From: Fagopyrum homotropicum
Lineage: Eukaryota > Streptophyta > Magnoliopsida > Caryophyllales > Polygonaceae
NCBI GenBank assembly: GCA_033239125.1
Contig: BSWB01000004.1
Coordinates: 121,529,235 to 121,593,234 of the forward strand
DNA: 64,000 bases
Direction: 5' to 3'
Shown: one piece after another, positions 1-10,473 of the stretch
Layout of the letters: each line of letters starts with the position of its first letter
Numbering within the stretch: the first letter of the stretch is position 1
Program-made: the position numbers and the translations under genes
Notes under the pieces: generated by a model
What the model was told of the DNA's origin: nothing
Seen by the model: the letters and a program-made list of their open reading frames with translations, nothing else
Database searches by the model: none

Positions 1-95
1 GCCTTACTATAGCTGATCCATACACTGCGGGTTCGCTTTGCTTTAAGTTCTAGATATAAATTTAAGACTTTGACGCACACACTTTTGAGCGAACA
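1..95 (+). repeat. 3' tail of 5' LTR of Athila element 1 (family A)
   Basis: This matches the last 95 bases of the complete LTR at 11683-13324 (same gcgggttcgctttgctttaa and gagcgaaca ends). It stops at CA, exactly where the PBS region begins. The rest of this LTR lies outside the window, so the left target-site duplication cannot be checked. Confidence 0.93.
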
Positions 96-101
96 AGTTT
101 T

Positions 102-119
102 TGGCGCTGTTGCCGGGGA
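102..119 (+). promoter_or_regulatory. Primer-binding site of element 1 (tRNA-Asp type)
   Basis: The 18 bases TGGCGCTGTTGCCGGGGA lie 6 bases after the LTR. From what is known of plant tRNAs they are complementary to the 3' end of tRNA-Asp(GUC), with one mismatch (GCT instead of GCC). A tRNA-Asp primer is usual for the Athila lineage. Confidence 0.88.
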
Positions 120-222
120 TTTAGTCTAGACCAAATTCAGTTTTCGATTGTCTAGCTTGGGAGTTCTTGCTCTTGTGATTTGATTTGTCTACTTGAGTGA
201 TCTTTGCAGATTCTATAGGTAT

Positions 223-1815
223 ATGCGAAAGACTAGATCTACCAAAGATCTAGTTCATTTTGACCCCGAATTGGAGAAAACTTTAAGAAGGAAGTTAAAG
301 GAAAAGAAGATGGCTGAAAATAACGAAAGAAACATCCAAGAGGAGTTGGAGGAAACGCAACTTCAACTTAAGTTGAGTGATAAGGCTCGTCAAGAAGAAC
401 TAACAAATCATCAATTCCAAATTGATGAACTTAAGGCTATGATGCTGGACATGAAGTTGGAATTGAATGAGGCTAGGAAAAAGAAAGTCAAGCAACCAAC
501 TAAGTCCATTAGAGTTGAATCATCCGATGATTAGGATGAAGATATGCCACCACTTGAGGACAATGATCCGGTGATTCATCCCGTTCGTAACAACCCTAGA
601 CCACAGGTTGTTCCTCACATTCCTGCTGGAAATGTGAGAGTTGCTCATGAAGGGGAAAAACCACGAACTCTTGGGCAAAGAATGGATCCAATTCAGCAAC
701 CGCGCCGTCTAGGTGTGAATTTCGGAGCTGAGGATATCCAGAATTCAGTTTTAGCCCACAAGTTATCACCATGGTTCGCCAAAGTCAATTTGGTGGAACA
801 AGTGCTGAATTTCTACACCAACATTTGCAAAATTTCAAGATTCTCATGGAGACATTGAAGCCGAAGAGGGCTACCACAAATAATTACAAGATCAAACCGT
901 TATTCTTCTCTCTGAAGGACAAAGCTCTATCTTGGTATCAAGCTCTTCTAGCTGAAAAGCTTGCCACATGGGAGGATCTATCTTCGGAGTTCCTCACCAA
1001 GTTCTTTCCGCCATCCAAAACGGTGGAATTGAGAGGTAAGATCAATGCATTTTCTATGAAACCTAACGAAAGTTTGTTTCAATCTTGGGAAAGGTTTTAG
1101 GATCTCTTATTGGATTGCCCACACCATGGCATTTCAAAGCTGGAATTGGTGGAGATCTACTACAAGGGGTTGGATGTGGAAACACAATTCAATCTCCAAT
1201 CTCTCTCTTGTGGGACTTCATTGAGAAGAAAGCCCAAGTGATTGAGAAGTATTCCCACCGGAAGGTGGATCCTAATAGCCGGAATCAAGGAGATCCGGGA
1301 GCTAAGTTGAATCAAGCTGCACAAACACAAATATTCTCCCTCAACAATGAGATCAAAGAGTTGAAGGAAGTCATCAAAACTAGCCTTCAAAAGGCAAAGG
1401 AGCAGGAAGCCAACTATATGGGAGGGATAACAATCAAGGGAATATGAATGACTACCGGAACAACAAATGGAATAATAACAATAGGAACTCTAACAGCAAC
1501 AATTGGAGATCCAATAAACAAAATTCAGGTAATCCCTATTCACATGCTGAAAAAGCTTTAACATCTCCATCTTCTTCTACTCCTTTGAAAAGCCAAGAGC
1601 AATCATCAAATGGATCGAACAAGATGGAGAAGGAGAAGCCTGATCCCATATTGGAGACGATCCTAGGAAATCTACAAGGATTATAGAGTTATATAATTTC
1701 GGTTGATAAAGCTCACAAAGCTTTAGAAAATCAAGTATTCAGCAAAGCCGGAGAAGTCCCGAGAGATCAAGGGAAGCTTCCCGGAAAGACGGAAGATAAC
1801 CCAAAGGGAAGGGTT
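223..1815 (+). pseudogene. gag: Degenerate gag of Athila element 1
   Basis: This is the capsid region, which would form the particle that packages element RNA. I place the start at ATG 223, because the equivalent gag genes begin with the same Met-Arg-(Lys/Arg)-Thr-Arg signature. A charged coiled-coil-like N-terminus is followed by the capsid-like core (residues resembling LSWYQALLAEKLATWEDLSSEFL) and an Asn-rich tail near 1440-1530. No CCHC zinc knuckle is seen. The frame is broken many times: TAG at 532-534, a shift near 730-780, TAG at 1098-1100 where the intact relative has CAG, a short deletion with a shift near 1212, and another shift near 1680-1690. It is clearly homologous to the intact gag at 41209-43821 and cannot be functional. 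Confidence 0.85.
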
Positions 1816-3303
1816 ATGGCGATCACTACTAGAAGTGGTGTAATAACCACCGATCCTCAACCTAAAGTAGTTGAAACCACCACCGGAAAAGGGAAGGAAA
1901 AAGAGAAGGAAGATGTCTATGTTCCTCCTCCTGCCTACAAACCACCTCTACTTTTTCCTCAATCTAGAGCGCGGGCGCGGCTAGATAAACACTTCGGTAA
2001 GTTTATTGATCTTATGAGTAAGCTGCATATTAATATACCTTTTATGGATGCAATTTTAGGTATGCCAGCTTATGGGAAATTCCTAAAGGAAATGCTCTCT
2101 AGCAAGAGGAAGTTAGAAGATATTGGAGAAGTCAAGATGAGCACGGAGTCATCCGAACTCATAAAGACTATGACGGAGAATATGCCACCTAAGCTGCATG
2201 ATCCACGATCATTTTGCATACCCATCACCTTAGGAGAGGTTACTTATGATGCACTTTGCGACCTTAGAGCAAGTGTGAGCATCATCCCACTTGCTTTGTG
2301 CAAGGCGGTTGGTCTAGGAGAACCTAGACCGGTGAAGATGACGCTTTACATGGCCGATCGTTCCATCACCAGGCCTATTGGGATAATAGAAGACATTTCC
2401 GTAAAACTCGGTAAGTTTTACATTCCTATAGACTTTGTTGTTCTTTACATCCCTGCAGATTATCCAGTTTCTATCATTCTTGGGAGACCATTCCTTGCAA
2501 CATCCGGATGCATGGTAGATTGCAAGAATGGACAGCTATCCTTCAATATAGGTGAAGAGAAAGTGGAGTTTGTACTCTCCTTTTTAATCAAAGAGCCAGC
2601 TTTGAGAGAAGATGTTTTCAACATCTTTGATAAAGAAGAGTCTAGAGAAGTGGTGAGTTCGATCCTAATGAAAGATCCACTTCAAAAGGTTCTTAGTATG
2701 AGTATCATGAAGGAAGGAGTAGAGCATGATTGTGATGATGAGGTAAAAGCATTGGAAGATGTTGAGGAAGAGCCAGGAGCAGGATTTGAAGAGCTAGAAT
2801 TAACCCCGGAAACTGTGAAAAAAATCGACCTACACAAAATAAATCACACGATTTCTGAAGAGGCAAGTCGAGTTTTGACAACAGGAAGAAAAATCGCCCC
2901 TCAAATCGGACGATTTTCTTCAGAGGGGGACGATTTAGCGTTGATTTCTCCGGTTTCTACGAACTTGACTGCAGTTGTTCTCAACTCTAATAGTGCACCT
3001 TCGCCACCTTCAGAGGCTTCTCCCATGACATTAGATGATCATGAATCATCAATCAAAGCACCTCCTTTATTGGAATTGAAGCCACTTCCTACACACTTAA
3101 GGTATGCATTCCTTGGGCCTAACTCTACATACCCTGTTATAGTTAGTGTAGATCTGAATAATGATGAACTAGAGAAGCTTATGAATGTTCTAAGACAACA
3201 TAGGAGAGCATTAGGCTATACTATTTATGACTTGATAAGCATTAAACCTTCTCTATGTATGCATAAAATCTTAATGGAAGAGGATTACAAACCTTCACGT
3301 TAA
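1816..3303 (+). pseudogene. pro: Aspartic protease and pro-RT linker of Athila element 1
   Basis: This segment follows gag in the polyprotein and would cleave it. The retropepsin region is visible: an ALCDLRASVS active-site stretch near residue 150, a VVLYIPADYP segment and an ILGRPFLATSG C-terminal motif. The active site has Arg where the relatives at 41209-43821 and 52251-52841 have Gly (DLGAS), so it is probably inactive. The last ~160 residues are an acidic linker whose DNA (2820-2940) contains family-A palindromic motifs. The frame ends in TAA at 3301-3303, where the homologue at 39906-41029 has a Gln codon (CAA). RT follows in the same frame, so this is one polyprotein interrupted by a stop. 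Confidence 0.85.
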
Positions 3304-4656
3304 CCTCAAAGACGGTTAAATCCGATCATAAAAGAGGTCGTGAAGAAAGAAATCCTTAAGCTATTTGATGCAGGTATCATCTTCCCTATTTCCGATAGCA
3401 AGTGGGTGAGTCCCGTGCAGGTAGTACCAAAGAAAGGAGGCATTACCGTTGTTGCCAATAACAACAACGAGCTTAATCCCACAAGGACAGTTACGAGATG
3501 GAGAATGTGCATCGACTACCTTAAACTGAATGTGGCTACCAAAAAGGATCATTTTCCCCTTTCTTTTATTGATCAAATGTTGGAAAGGTTAGCCCAACAT
3601 TCTTACTTTTGTTATCTATATGGATATAGCGGTTTCTTTCATATTCCTATTCACCCGGATGATCAAGAGAAGACGACCTTCACGTGCCCATGGGGTATGT
3701 TTGCCTATAGAAGGATGCCATTCGGCTTATGCAACGCTCCAACCACCTTTCAAAGGTGTATGATGGCAATCTTTTCGGAGTATGTAGAGAATATCATGGA
3801 AGTATTCATGGACGACTTTTCGGTATATGGTTCTTCCTTTGATAATTGTCTCTCTAACCTTTCACTAGTCCTTAAGAGATGTGAAGACACTAACTTAGTT
3901 TTAAACTGGGAGAAGTGTCATTTTATGGTCACCGAAGGAATTGTGTTAGGTCACTTAATATCAAATAGAGGAATAGAGGTTGATAGGACTAAGATAGAAA
4001 CTATTGAGAAACTACCTCCTCCATCCTCGGTGAAAGGAATTAGAAGTTTTTTAGGACATGCAGGCTTCTATAGGAGGTTCATAAAGGATTTTTCTAAGAT
4101 TTCAAAACCCTTAACTAATCTTTTAATGAAGGACGCAACTTTCGAGTTTCCGAAAGAGTGTTTAGATGTTTTTTGCAGGATCAAAGAGGCTTTGATTTCA
4201 GCACCCATCATCCAACCACCCGATTGGACTCTTCCTTTCGATGTTATGTGCGACGCAAGCAACGTCGCTATAGGAGTTGTACTTGGACAGAAGAAAGATG
4301 GTCGTGCACACGCCATCTATTATGCTAGCAAGACGCTAGACGAAGCTCAATTGAATTATGCTACTACGGAAAAAGAACTTCTAGCCGTAGTTTATGCTAT
4401 TGAAAAATTTCGTTCCTATCTTGTAGGTGCGAAGGTGATAGTCTATACGGATTATTCAGCAATCCGTTACTTGTTCACAAAGAAGGATGCGAAGCCAAGG
4501 CTTCTAAGATGGATCTTGCTCTTACAAGAGTTTGATCTAGAGATCCGTGACAAGAAGGGCTCGGAAAATTCAGTTGCTGACCACCTTAGTCGTCTTCCAC
4601 ACCTCACCTTTGAGGCGGATGAACTCCCTATAGATGACTCATTCCCTAACGAATAA
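3304..4656 (+). pseudogene. RT-RH: Reverse transcriptase-RNase H of Athila element 1
   Basis: RT copies element RNA into DNA and RNase H removes the RNA. RT motifs are present in order: CIDYLKLN, FIDQMLERLA, the GYSGFFHIPIHP block, RRMPFGLCNAPTTFQ, and the catalytic FMDD box. In motif A the first catalytic Asp is lost: the text reads LYGYSG where the relative at 39906-41029 reads LDGYSG. The RNase H part shows CDASNVAIG, TTEKELLAVV and a YTD motif, the expected acidic residues. The frame is open from 3304 to TAA 4654-4656 and is the same frame as pro upstream. The protein matches the minus-strand copy of element 2 closely. It is recognisable but catalytically dead. Confidence 0.9.
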
Positions 4657-5979
4657 CTACACGAGATTGAAGAGTGTCTTCAACACATCTCGAAAGGTAA
4701 TGATCCATGGTTTGCTGACATTGTAAATTACCTTGTTTGTTAGGAGATTCCCCCGGACTTTCGTATGCTCAAAGAAAGAAGTTCTTGAAAGAGGTCCGGC
4801 ATTTCTATTGGAATGAACCTCTTCTCTTCAAGAGAGGTCCCGATGGCATATCTAGGAGATGCATTCCGGAAGATGAAGTGGAAAGTGTCATCCGCCATTG
4901 CCATTCTCTACCTTGTGGAGGACATGCTAGTTCCCACAAAACTTGTGCTAAGGTACTTCGTTCCGGTTTCTTTTGGCCTACCTTATTCAAATATGTGCAA
5001 AAAAAATGTTATTGCTTGTGATGCTTGTCAAAGGACAGGTAATATTTCTAGGAGGAATGAGATGCCCCTCAACAACATACAAGAAGTGGAGATATTTGAC
5101 GTATGGGGAGTAGACTTTATGGGACCATTCCCATCCTCTTGTGGAAACCAGTACATACTTCTACCCGTAGACGATGTCTCAAGATGGGTAGAAGCAATCG
5201 CTTCTCCTAATGATGCACTGGTAGTGGTGAAGTTCTTTAATAGAACGATCTTCCCAAGGTTCGGGACTCCCCGAACCATCATTAGTGATGGAGGAACGCA
5301 TTTCACAACCCGTCGATTTGAGACTCTATTGGCTAAGTATAGGGTAACCCATAAGATAGCTACGCCATACCATCCGCAAACTAGCGGACAAGTTGAGATA
5401 TCCAATAGAGAGATTAAAGGAATTTTAGAAAAACATGTCTCTAAAACACGGAAGGACTGGTCGATGAAGCTCGACGATGCACTATGGACGTACAGGACCG
5501 CCTTTAAGACACCCATAGGTACGACTCCATATAACCTTGTTTATGGTAAATCTTGTCCCCTTCCTGTAGAGCTAGAGCATAAAGCATATTGGGCTGTCAA
5601 ATGGCTTAACTTTGACATGAAAGAATCCGGAGAGAAGCGGATATTGGACATCAATGAGCTAGACGAGATCCGGCTGAATGCGTATGAGAACGCAAAGATC
5701 TACAAGGAAAGGACGAAACGTTGGCATGATAAGCACATCATCCCAAAGGATTTGAAAGAAGGAGATCAAGTTCTTCTATTCAACTCAAGGCTTCGACTAT
5801 TCCCAGGTAAGCTTAAATCCTATTGGACAGGACCTTATGTAATTAAACGAATCTTTCCCCATGGTGCATTTGAAGTATGGGGTGAACAAAGCGGTAGTTT
5901 CAAAGTAAATGGCCAACGGTTGAAGAAGTACACACCGGAAGTTCCGGTTGAGGAGATAGCTCCTATCCTCCTCCATTGA
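4657..5979 (+). pseudogene. IN: Integrase of Athila element 1, frameshifted
   Basis: Integrase inserts element cDNA into the genome. The segment begins with the RNaseH-IN connector, which contains an amber codon (TAG 4740-4742) exactly where element 2 also has TAG and element 4 has CAG. The HHCC zinc region (HCHSLPCGGH ... CDACQRTG) follows, then the catalytic core with VWGVDFMGPF, IISDGGTHF and the Glu of SGQVEISNREIKG. The C-terminal part carries the gypsy GPYVIKRIFPHGA-type region and no chromodomain. Frameshifts lie near 4753 and 5005. The second half (from about 5010 to TGA 5979) is open. Confidence 0.88.
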
Positions 5980-6018
5980 ACATCAAAATAAACACCGTCT
6001 AGCTAAAGACGATAAATC

Positions 6019-6045
6019 AAGCGCTTCTTGGGAGGCAACCCATGG
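6019..6045 (+). other. Conserved post-pol hairpin H1, element 1
   Basis: GCGCTTCTTGGGAGGCAACC sits 40 bases after the pol stop. CTTGGG pairs with the following CCCATG around an AGGCAA loop. The same sequence occupies the same place in all five Athila-type elements of the window (24058-24085, 31121-31145, 36308-36332, 54592-54616). A T-rich tract follows each. Function unknown. Confidence 0.7.
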
Positions 6046-6189
6046 TACTATAACTCTTTTCTTTTCTTGTCGCTTAGTATAGCTTAGTTTAGTTGTTTTG
6101 TTTCTTTTGTTTTTGCTTTTGTTTGTTCCTCGATGCACTCTTGGTTTGTTTGCGTCAAAAATAGTTCAAATTGCAATCTTCAAAGAAAA

Positions 6190-6413
6190 GAAGGAAAGAA
6201 ATCGAGCTACACAAAATAGATCATTCGATTCAAGAACAGAGCAAGACGATTTTTGGCAACAGGGAGAAAAATCGACCCCCAGATCGACCCCCCTAAGATA
6301 AATCGTCCGATTTTCCTCCTTGAGCTGAGAAAGTGAAGAAAAATCGGGCTGACAAATAAATCGACCCAATAAATCGGCCGATTTTCTTCACAAAACCTCC
6401 GGCCTATATAAAG
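6190..6413 (+). promoter_or_regulatory. Internal promoter candidate: family-A palindrome array plus TATA box
   Basis: About ten AAATCG/CGATTT half-sites lie between 6190 and 6390, including the palindrome AAATCGGCCGATTTT at 6371-6385. A good plant TATA box (CTATATAAAG) is at 6404-6413, about 415 bases before the ORF1 start. Elements 2 and 4 have a TATA box and a palindrome in the same place (30781-30843 and 54906-54949). I infer a promoter giving ORF1 its own transcript. Confidence 0.6.
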
Positions 6414-8312
6414 CCTTCACCACTCGATTCTCTCATTCCACAATTCTCCATTCCCAATTTCCATTCCTCCCAAAGAACCGAAAATTGTCTACCCTCTCAT
6501 CTCCTTGTTTCTTAATCGTTTTGAAAGATTCTTGAGCCTAACCTGAAGTACTTTTGACAATGAACAAGGATCTAGCAACAACAAGCTTGGCAAACGACTC
6601 ATTCATCCAGAATTCAGGTTTTTCAGTTCGAAACCTAAGTTTTTCGCTCGATTTTGATCCTTGCTTAGAGATTGTTTGTTTGCTGAGATTGATTGAGGGA
6701 TTTGATTAGAAACACCCCTAGGAGACTGTGTGTGGTGTTAGTTTGCTCAAAATTTTGACAGAAAAATCGACCTAGCCTAGAAAAATCGGACGATTTTTAC
6801 TTAGAACAGGGCGATTTTTCCTTGCAGAATGGAGACTTTGAAAAGGATCAATAGAAATGCGGGGAAGAAGAAGGGATCTTCTTCCAAAGCCCCTCCCCCA
6901 CCACCACCACCCTCTCAAGCAAAACCAAAACTCCCTCCTCCCCTCTCAAAACATAAGAAGAGATACGAACATCTCTTAGATCGTCCCTTCACCCCTCCTC
7001 GATACATTGTGCTAGATGACTTAGACTCTTTGTTTGTTCGAGAGGATGTGGACATGATGCTAGATAGAGTTGGGCTGACTCAGTTTTCCATGATTAGGGA
7101 GGATGCTTACACCGAGATCACCCTAGAATTCCTAAGTACATTTGAGCATGATCCTAGAGAGAGGGTGGTCTCTTTCCGCCTCATGAACCAAAACCATGCC
7201 ATGACTATTGATGACTTTGGGGATTTGTTTGGTTTTCCCTACTCTTCTTCAGGCACATTCGCGAGATGAGTTAGTGCTAGTGCCTTCTGGGAAACCATTT
7301 CAGTGGGAGAGTATGGAGGTGATAAGTGGAGACCCGGGAATTCAAAAGAGACTAGTTTGTACAACATTTCCTTTAAGTTAGTGCATAGGATTCTTAGTGA
7401 GAGCTTGTTTGCACGGACGGAGACTCCACAGAAGCTCAAGGCCGATGAACTCTTTATCCTGTACTGTATGACTTGTAGCACCATTCCCGACATCACCTCT
7501 ATGCTTGCTGACTATCTAGGAAAGATAGCCAACAAGGCAAAGGGTGACCTATGTGCTGGAGGCCTTGTCACTCATGTGGCGAAGGCATTGGAGTTAGATT
7601 TTTTCAGATTGCACTTTAGCTGAGAGTGCCCAGCCTTTAGGTTCACAGAGATTGGTGGCGAGACAGGTCTTGATTCCTCGAGGTAGAGGAACTCTTCATG
7701 TGCCCATGCCATGGGCAAATGATCCACAAAAGAAGCCATCCGAGATAGTGTGGAAGTCCGAATACACCATTCGGAACAAGAGGAATTGGAAGGAAACTTT
7801 TGTACTCATGCTTGAGGAGGTAGCTCCTCCTTCTTGTTATTATGATGATGATGTAGGTGACACTGAGGATGAGGAGGATCATGAGGATGGAGTATACCGG
7901 GGGACCATGCTAGAGTTCGAGAGTGACACTTATAGTGGACATGCCACGGATGCCATGGATACCGATACTCATGATGCAGGACCTAGCCGGACTAGTCGAG
8001 GTACCGAGGAGACGGAGGATGATATGCAGCCACCCCGTCATTCCTTTGCACACGCTCCTAGCCACGGTAGAGGACGTGGACGCGGACATGGACTTCCCCG
8101 ACATTTTAGAGACTTAGTCTCTAGTTTCCAAGGTCTACGCACCGACTACCAGGATCTGCGCTCAGATTATCAGGCCCTCCACGCCGACTACAGCGCCCTG
8201 AACACTCAATTCACGGCGTACCGGTGGGAGACGGATGCTAGACACTCCTCCTATGATGGCCAGATGAGAGACATGTACTACCATCAGTTCGGCCACTTCT
8301 ACGACCCCAGCG

Positions 8313-8616
8313 TGTAACAACCGGTGTTATTTGGAGTATTTGAGAGCTCCAATAAATAAAGTTGCAGTTGAGAGAAATGATTGGAACATCGGATATGTCC
8401 TAGATGTGAAATAATATAAAAAGATGAAACGGATAAAAGAGTCGCTACTTCGATTCTTAGCGGTTAAGAAATGTGGCTTAGGAATGCCCATTTTACGAGA
8501 TAGTTATGGATTAATTATCCCGATAATATTCCGGAATTTTTATTCCAATTTGGTAAAATTTGAAGACTGGAAATTATAACCGCGTTTTAATTAAATGTTT
8601 TGGATAAATATTATTG

Positions 8617-8677
<61 letters not shown>

Positions 8678-10325
8678 CTAAAGAATGGCGGAGGCCTTCT
8701 TCACTGATACATATCTATACAATGTATTATAGATATATATTTATAATAAAAATAATAAAAGTAACTTTACCTAGCCTAGATATTATATATATATATAAAG
8801 AGGCGGCTGGCCACATTTCATCTTCATCCTCCTATTTCACTTGTGATTTACAGAGAGAGACGACCGAACTGAGTAAACCTTCGACCCATACTCAACCTCC
8901 CACAAACGTTACATATTTAATCCATTTTCAAATTCGATTGTACCATTGAGTCCCTTATCTTGCCCTCTACATTGTGGTACAAATTTATTTCCCGTTTGCT
9001 AGCTTTTTGGTTAAGCCTCCGTTTATCGTTATTGGAACGCCGACGGACCACCGCAAGTCATCAAATGTAAGGTTTTATACCGCGCTCTTACTCCCCGTAT
9101 CGCTAGGAGTTTGGATCTTCTTCCGGTTCGTATATCGGGTTAGTAACGAATAAGTTATGAATTTATTCGTTTTTCGTATTGCGGGTTAGTATAAATTGAC
9201 CTTAAGTTGGTTAAAATGGATAATTGGAATTTCCATTATGCTCGTTACATTATTCTGGTAATTATGGAATTTTAGTTGATGATGATATCATGAGTTGGAT
9301 TTATGCCTTGATGTGGCTTTAAGGTTTAGCATGTTATTCGAGGTTATAGGATGTATATGATCCCTATGGATCCCTTTGGGTCTAGGTGTGACCCTTTGTC
9401 TGATAAGAGATGTGACATCTCTTTATGCCTTGTCTATAGGCTGTGTTGTTCCTCCAGTGTTGAGGTGATCCAGTTGTGGTTGAGCTTTATACGAGGTTGA
9501 AGTAAGTCTGTAGGACTTACTTAGCTACCATCCTTATAATGGGTGTTTGTATGAGTGGTGTGTGCCTTATATGTTTGTTATGATAGCATGTGATGTCGTA
9601 TTTACCGACCTATGTTTTATTGATTGCCCCACTGCGTGGTTGTGATAACCTTTCCCTTTCATCCCGCCGTGGAGTCTGGGAGGTTCTCTGATGTCAGGCC
9701 ATACCGGTTTACAGGAAGGGCGCAATCCACTCCCATAGGGTACACGGATTGTGTGACCGATACTAGTACGGCTGGCTAGCAGGCTCAGAGGCGAGGATGT
9801 ATCGGTCCTCGTGTCACCTAGTTTCATATATATTATATCTATACGATTTGAGTGAATGACCATTATATTGAGATTAATAAATGGGTAAATGAGTGAAAGC
9901 ATGCTGATATGTTTATCTTTCCCTATGTGTGATTGTGCTTATGCATTACTCTATATATGTGTATGGATATCTAATAGTTATTATCATGTTGTAGATGCCC
10001 TCCAGGATAGGCATGTTGTTGGGTGATCTAGCAGAGTGGCAGGCCGAGGACGTCTCGTACATAAGTTGTTGTGGGCTTTTGGGTTTGTTTATCTTTTCCC
10101 TCCTGTGTGAGGTTGGTCTTTTGTTACCTCCTGCGTGAGGTGTGATGTTTGTACTCGGCTATGTTGTCTTACCTTTTGGGATGTACAGTTTTATGTATTT
10201 GTTTTCATATCTGTCAGTGCCATGTTGTAAGGTCCAGTGAACTTGTTGTCAGGCTAGGGTCAGGATCCATTGTGAGATCCTAACCCAAAGTGGCACTCCG
10301 AGTCCCGCGGATTCGGGGTGTTACA
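8313..10325 (+). mobile_element. Solo LTR (TGTAACA...TGTTACA type) inserted in ORF1
   Basis: The 2013-bp segment starts TGTAACAACC and ends GGGTGTTACA, and is flanked by a 5-bp duplication CAGCG (8308-8312 and 10326-10330). Removing it rejoins the ORF1 frame. No coding sequence is inside. The 3' end resembles that of the solo LTR 16471-18172 (both have a CCATTGTG...TCCTA block and GGGGTGTTACA). Ends of this kind are typical of Del/Tekay-like chromovirus LTRs; that assignment is inference. A TA microsatellite lies inside at about 8620-8673. Confidence 0.85.
8619..8674. repeat. (TA)n microsatellite
   Basis: About 27 uninterrupted TA dinucleotides inside the solo LTR. Shorter TA runs follow at about 8784-8800. 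Confidence 0.97.
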
Positions 10326-10432
10326 CAGCGCACCGATGTATCCATATCCTCCACCAGCGCCACCGACCGAGGATTGAGCTTCCACTCCTTTTTACATTGT
10401 AAGTATTTTTCTTCATCTTATGCTTGATTTTT

Positions 10433-10473
10433 CACATTGGGGACAATGTGAAGATTAAGTATGGGGTGGGGGT
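10433..10473 (+). promoter_or_regulatory. Second (central) polypurine tract with hairpin, element 1
   Basis: CACATT-GGGGAC-AATGTG forms a perfect 6-bp hairpin at 10433-10450. It is followed by AAGTATGGGGTGGGGG (10458-10473), which repeats the AAGTATGGGGT of the true 3' polypurine tract. It lies 55 bases after the ORF1 stop and 1.2 kb before the 3' LTR. Confidence 0.65.

Larger units (their letters stand above)
6829..10377 (+). pseudogene. ATHILA ORF-1-type protein of element 1, split by a solo LTR
   Basis: The ATG at 6829 opens a basic Lys- and Pro-rich N-terminus, then a domain shared with 28786-30357 and 55386-56779 (common landmarks: IREDAYTEITLEFLSTFEH, VSFRLMNQNH, FGDLFGFP, LSESLFARTETPQK, GLVTHVAKA). 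This resembles the ATHILA ORF-1 family, whose biochemical role is not established. I see no signal peptide or membrane segment, so it does not look like an envelope protein. Breaks: TGA 7267-7269, an extra T in the T-run 7599-7604 that shifts the frame, and a 2.0-kb solo LTR (8313-10325) inserted 22 codons before the end. The coding sequence resumes at 10331 and stops at TGA 10375-10377. The C-terminal FGHFYDPS signature is shared with the other copies. Confidence 0.82.

Noticed and set aside
6019..6080. Bacterial-type terminator (hairpin plus T-run)
   Set aside because: The context is a plant nuclear genome. The hairpin is listed as a conserved element feature without assuming a terminator function.
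8614..8949. 111-codon ORF with Tyr-Ile repeats
   Set aside because: It is a translation of the TA microsatellite inside a solo LTR.
8313..10325. DNA transposon with TGTAACA/TGTTACA terminal inverted repeats
   Set aside because: The inverted match is only about 7 bases, the ends are TG...CA and the duplication is 5 bp, which fits a solo LTR better. The same applies to 16471-18172.
6829..10377. Envelope-like protein, from the position after pol
   Set aside because: None of the three copies shows a signal peptide or membrane segment; the domain resembles the ATHILA ORF-1 family instead.
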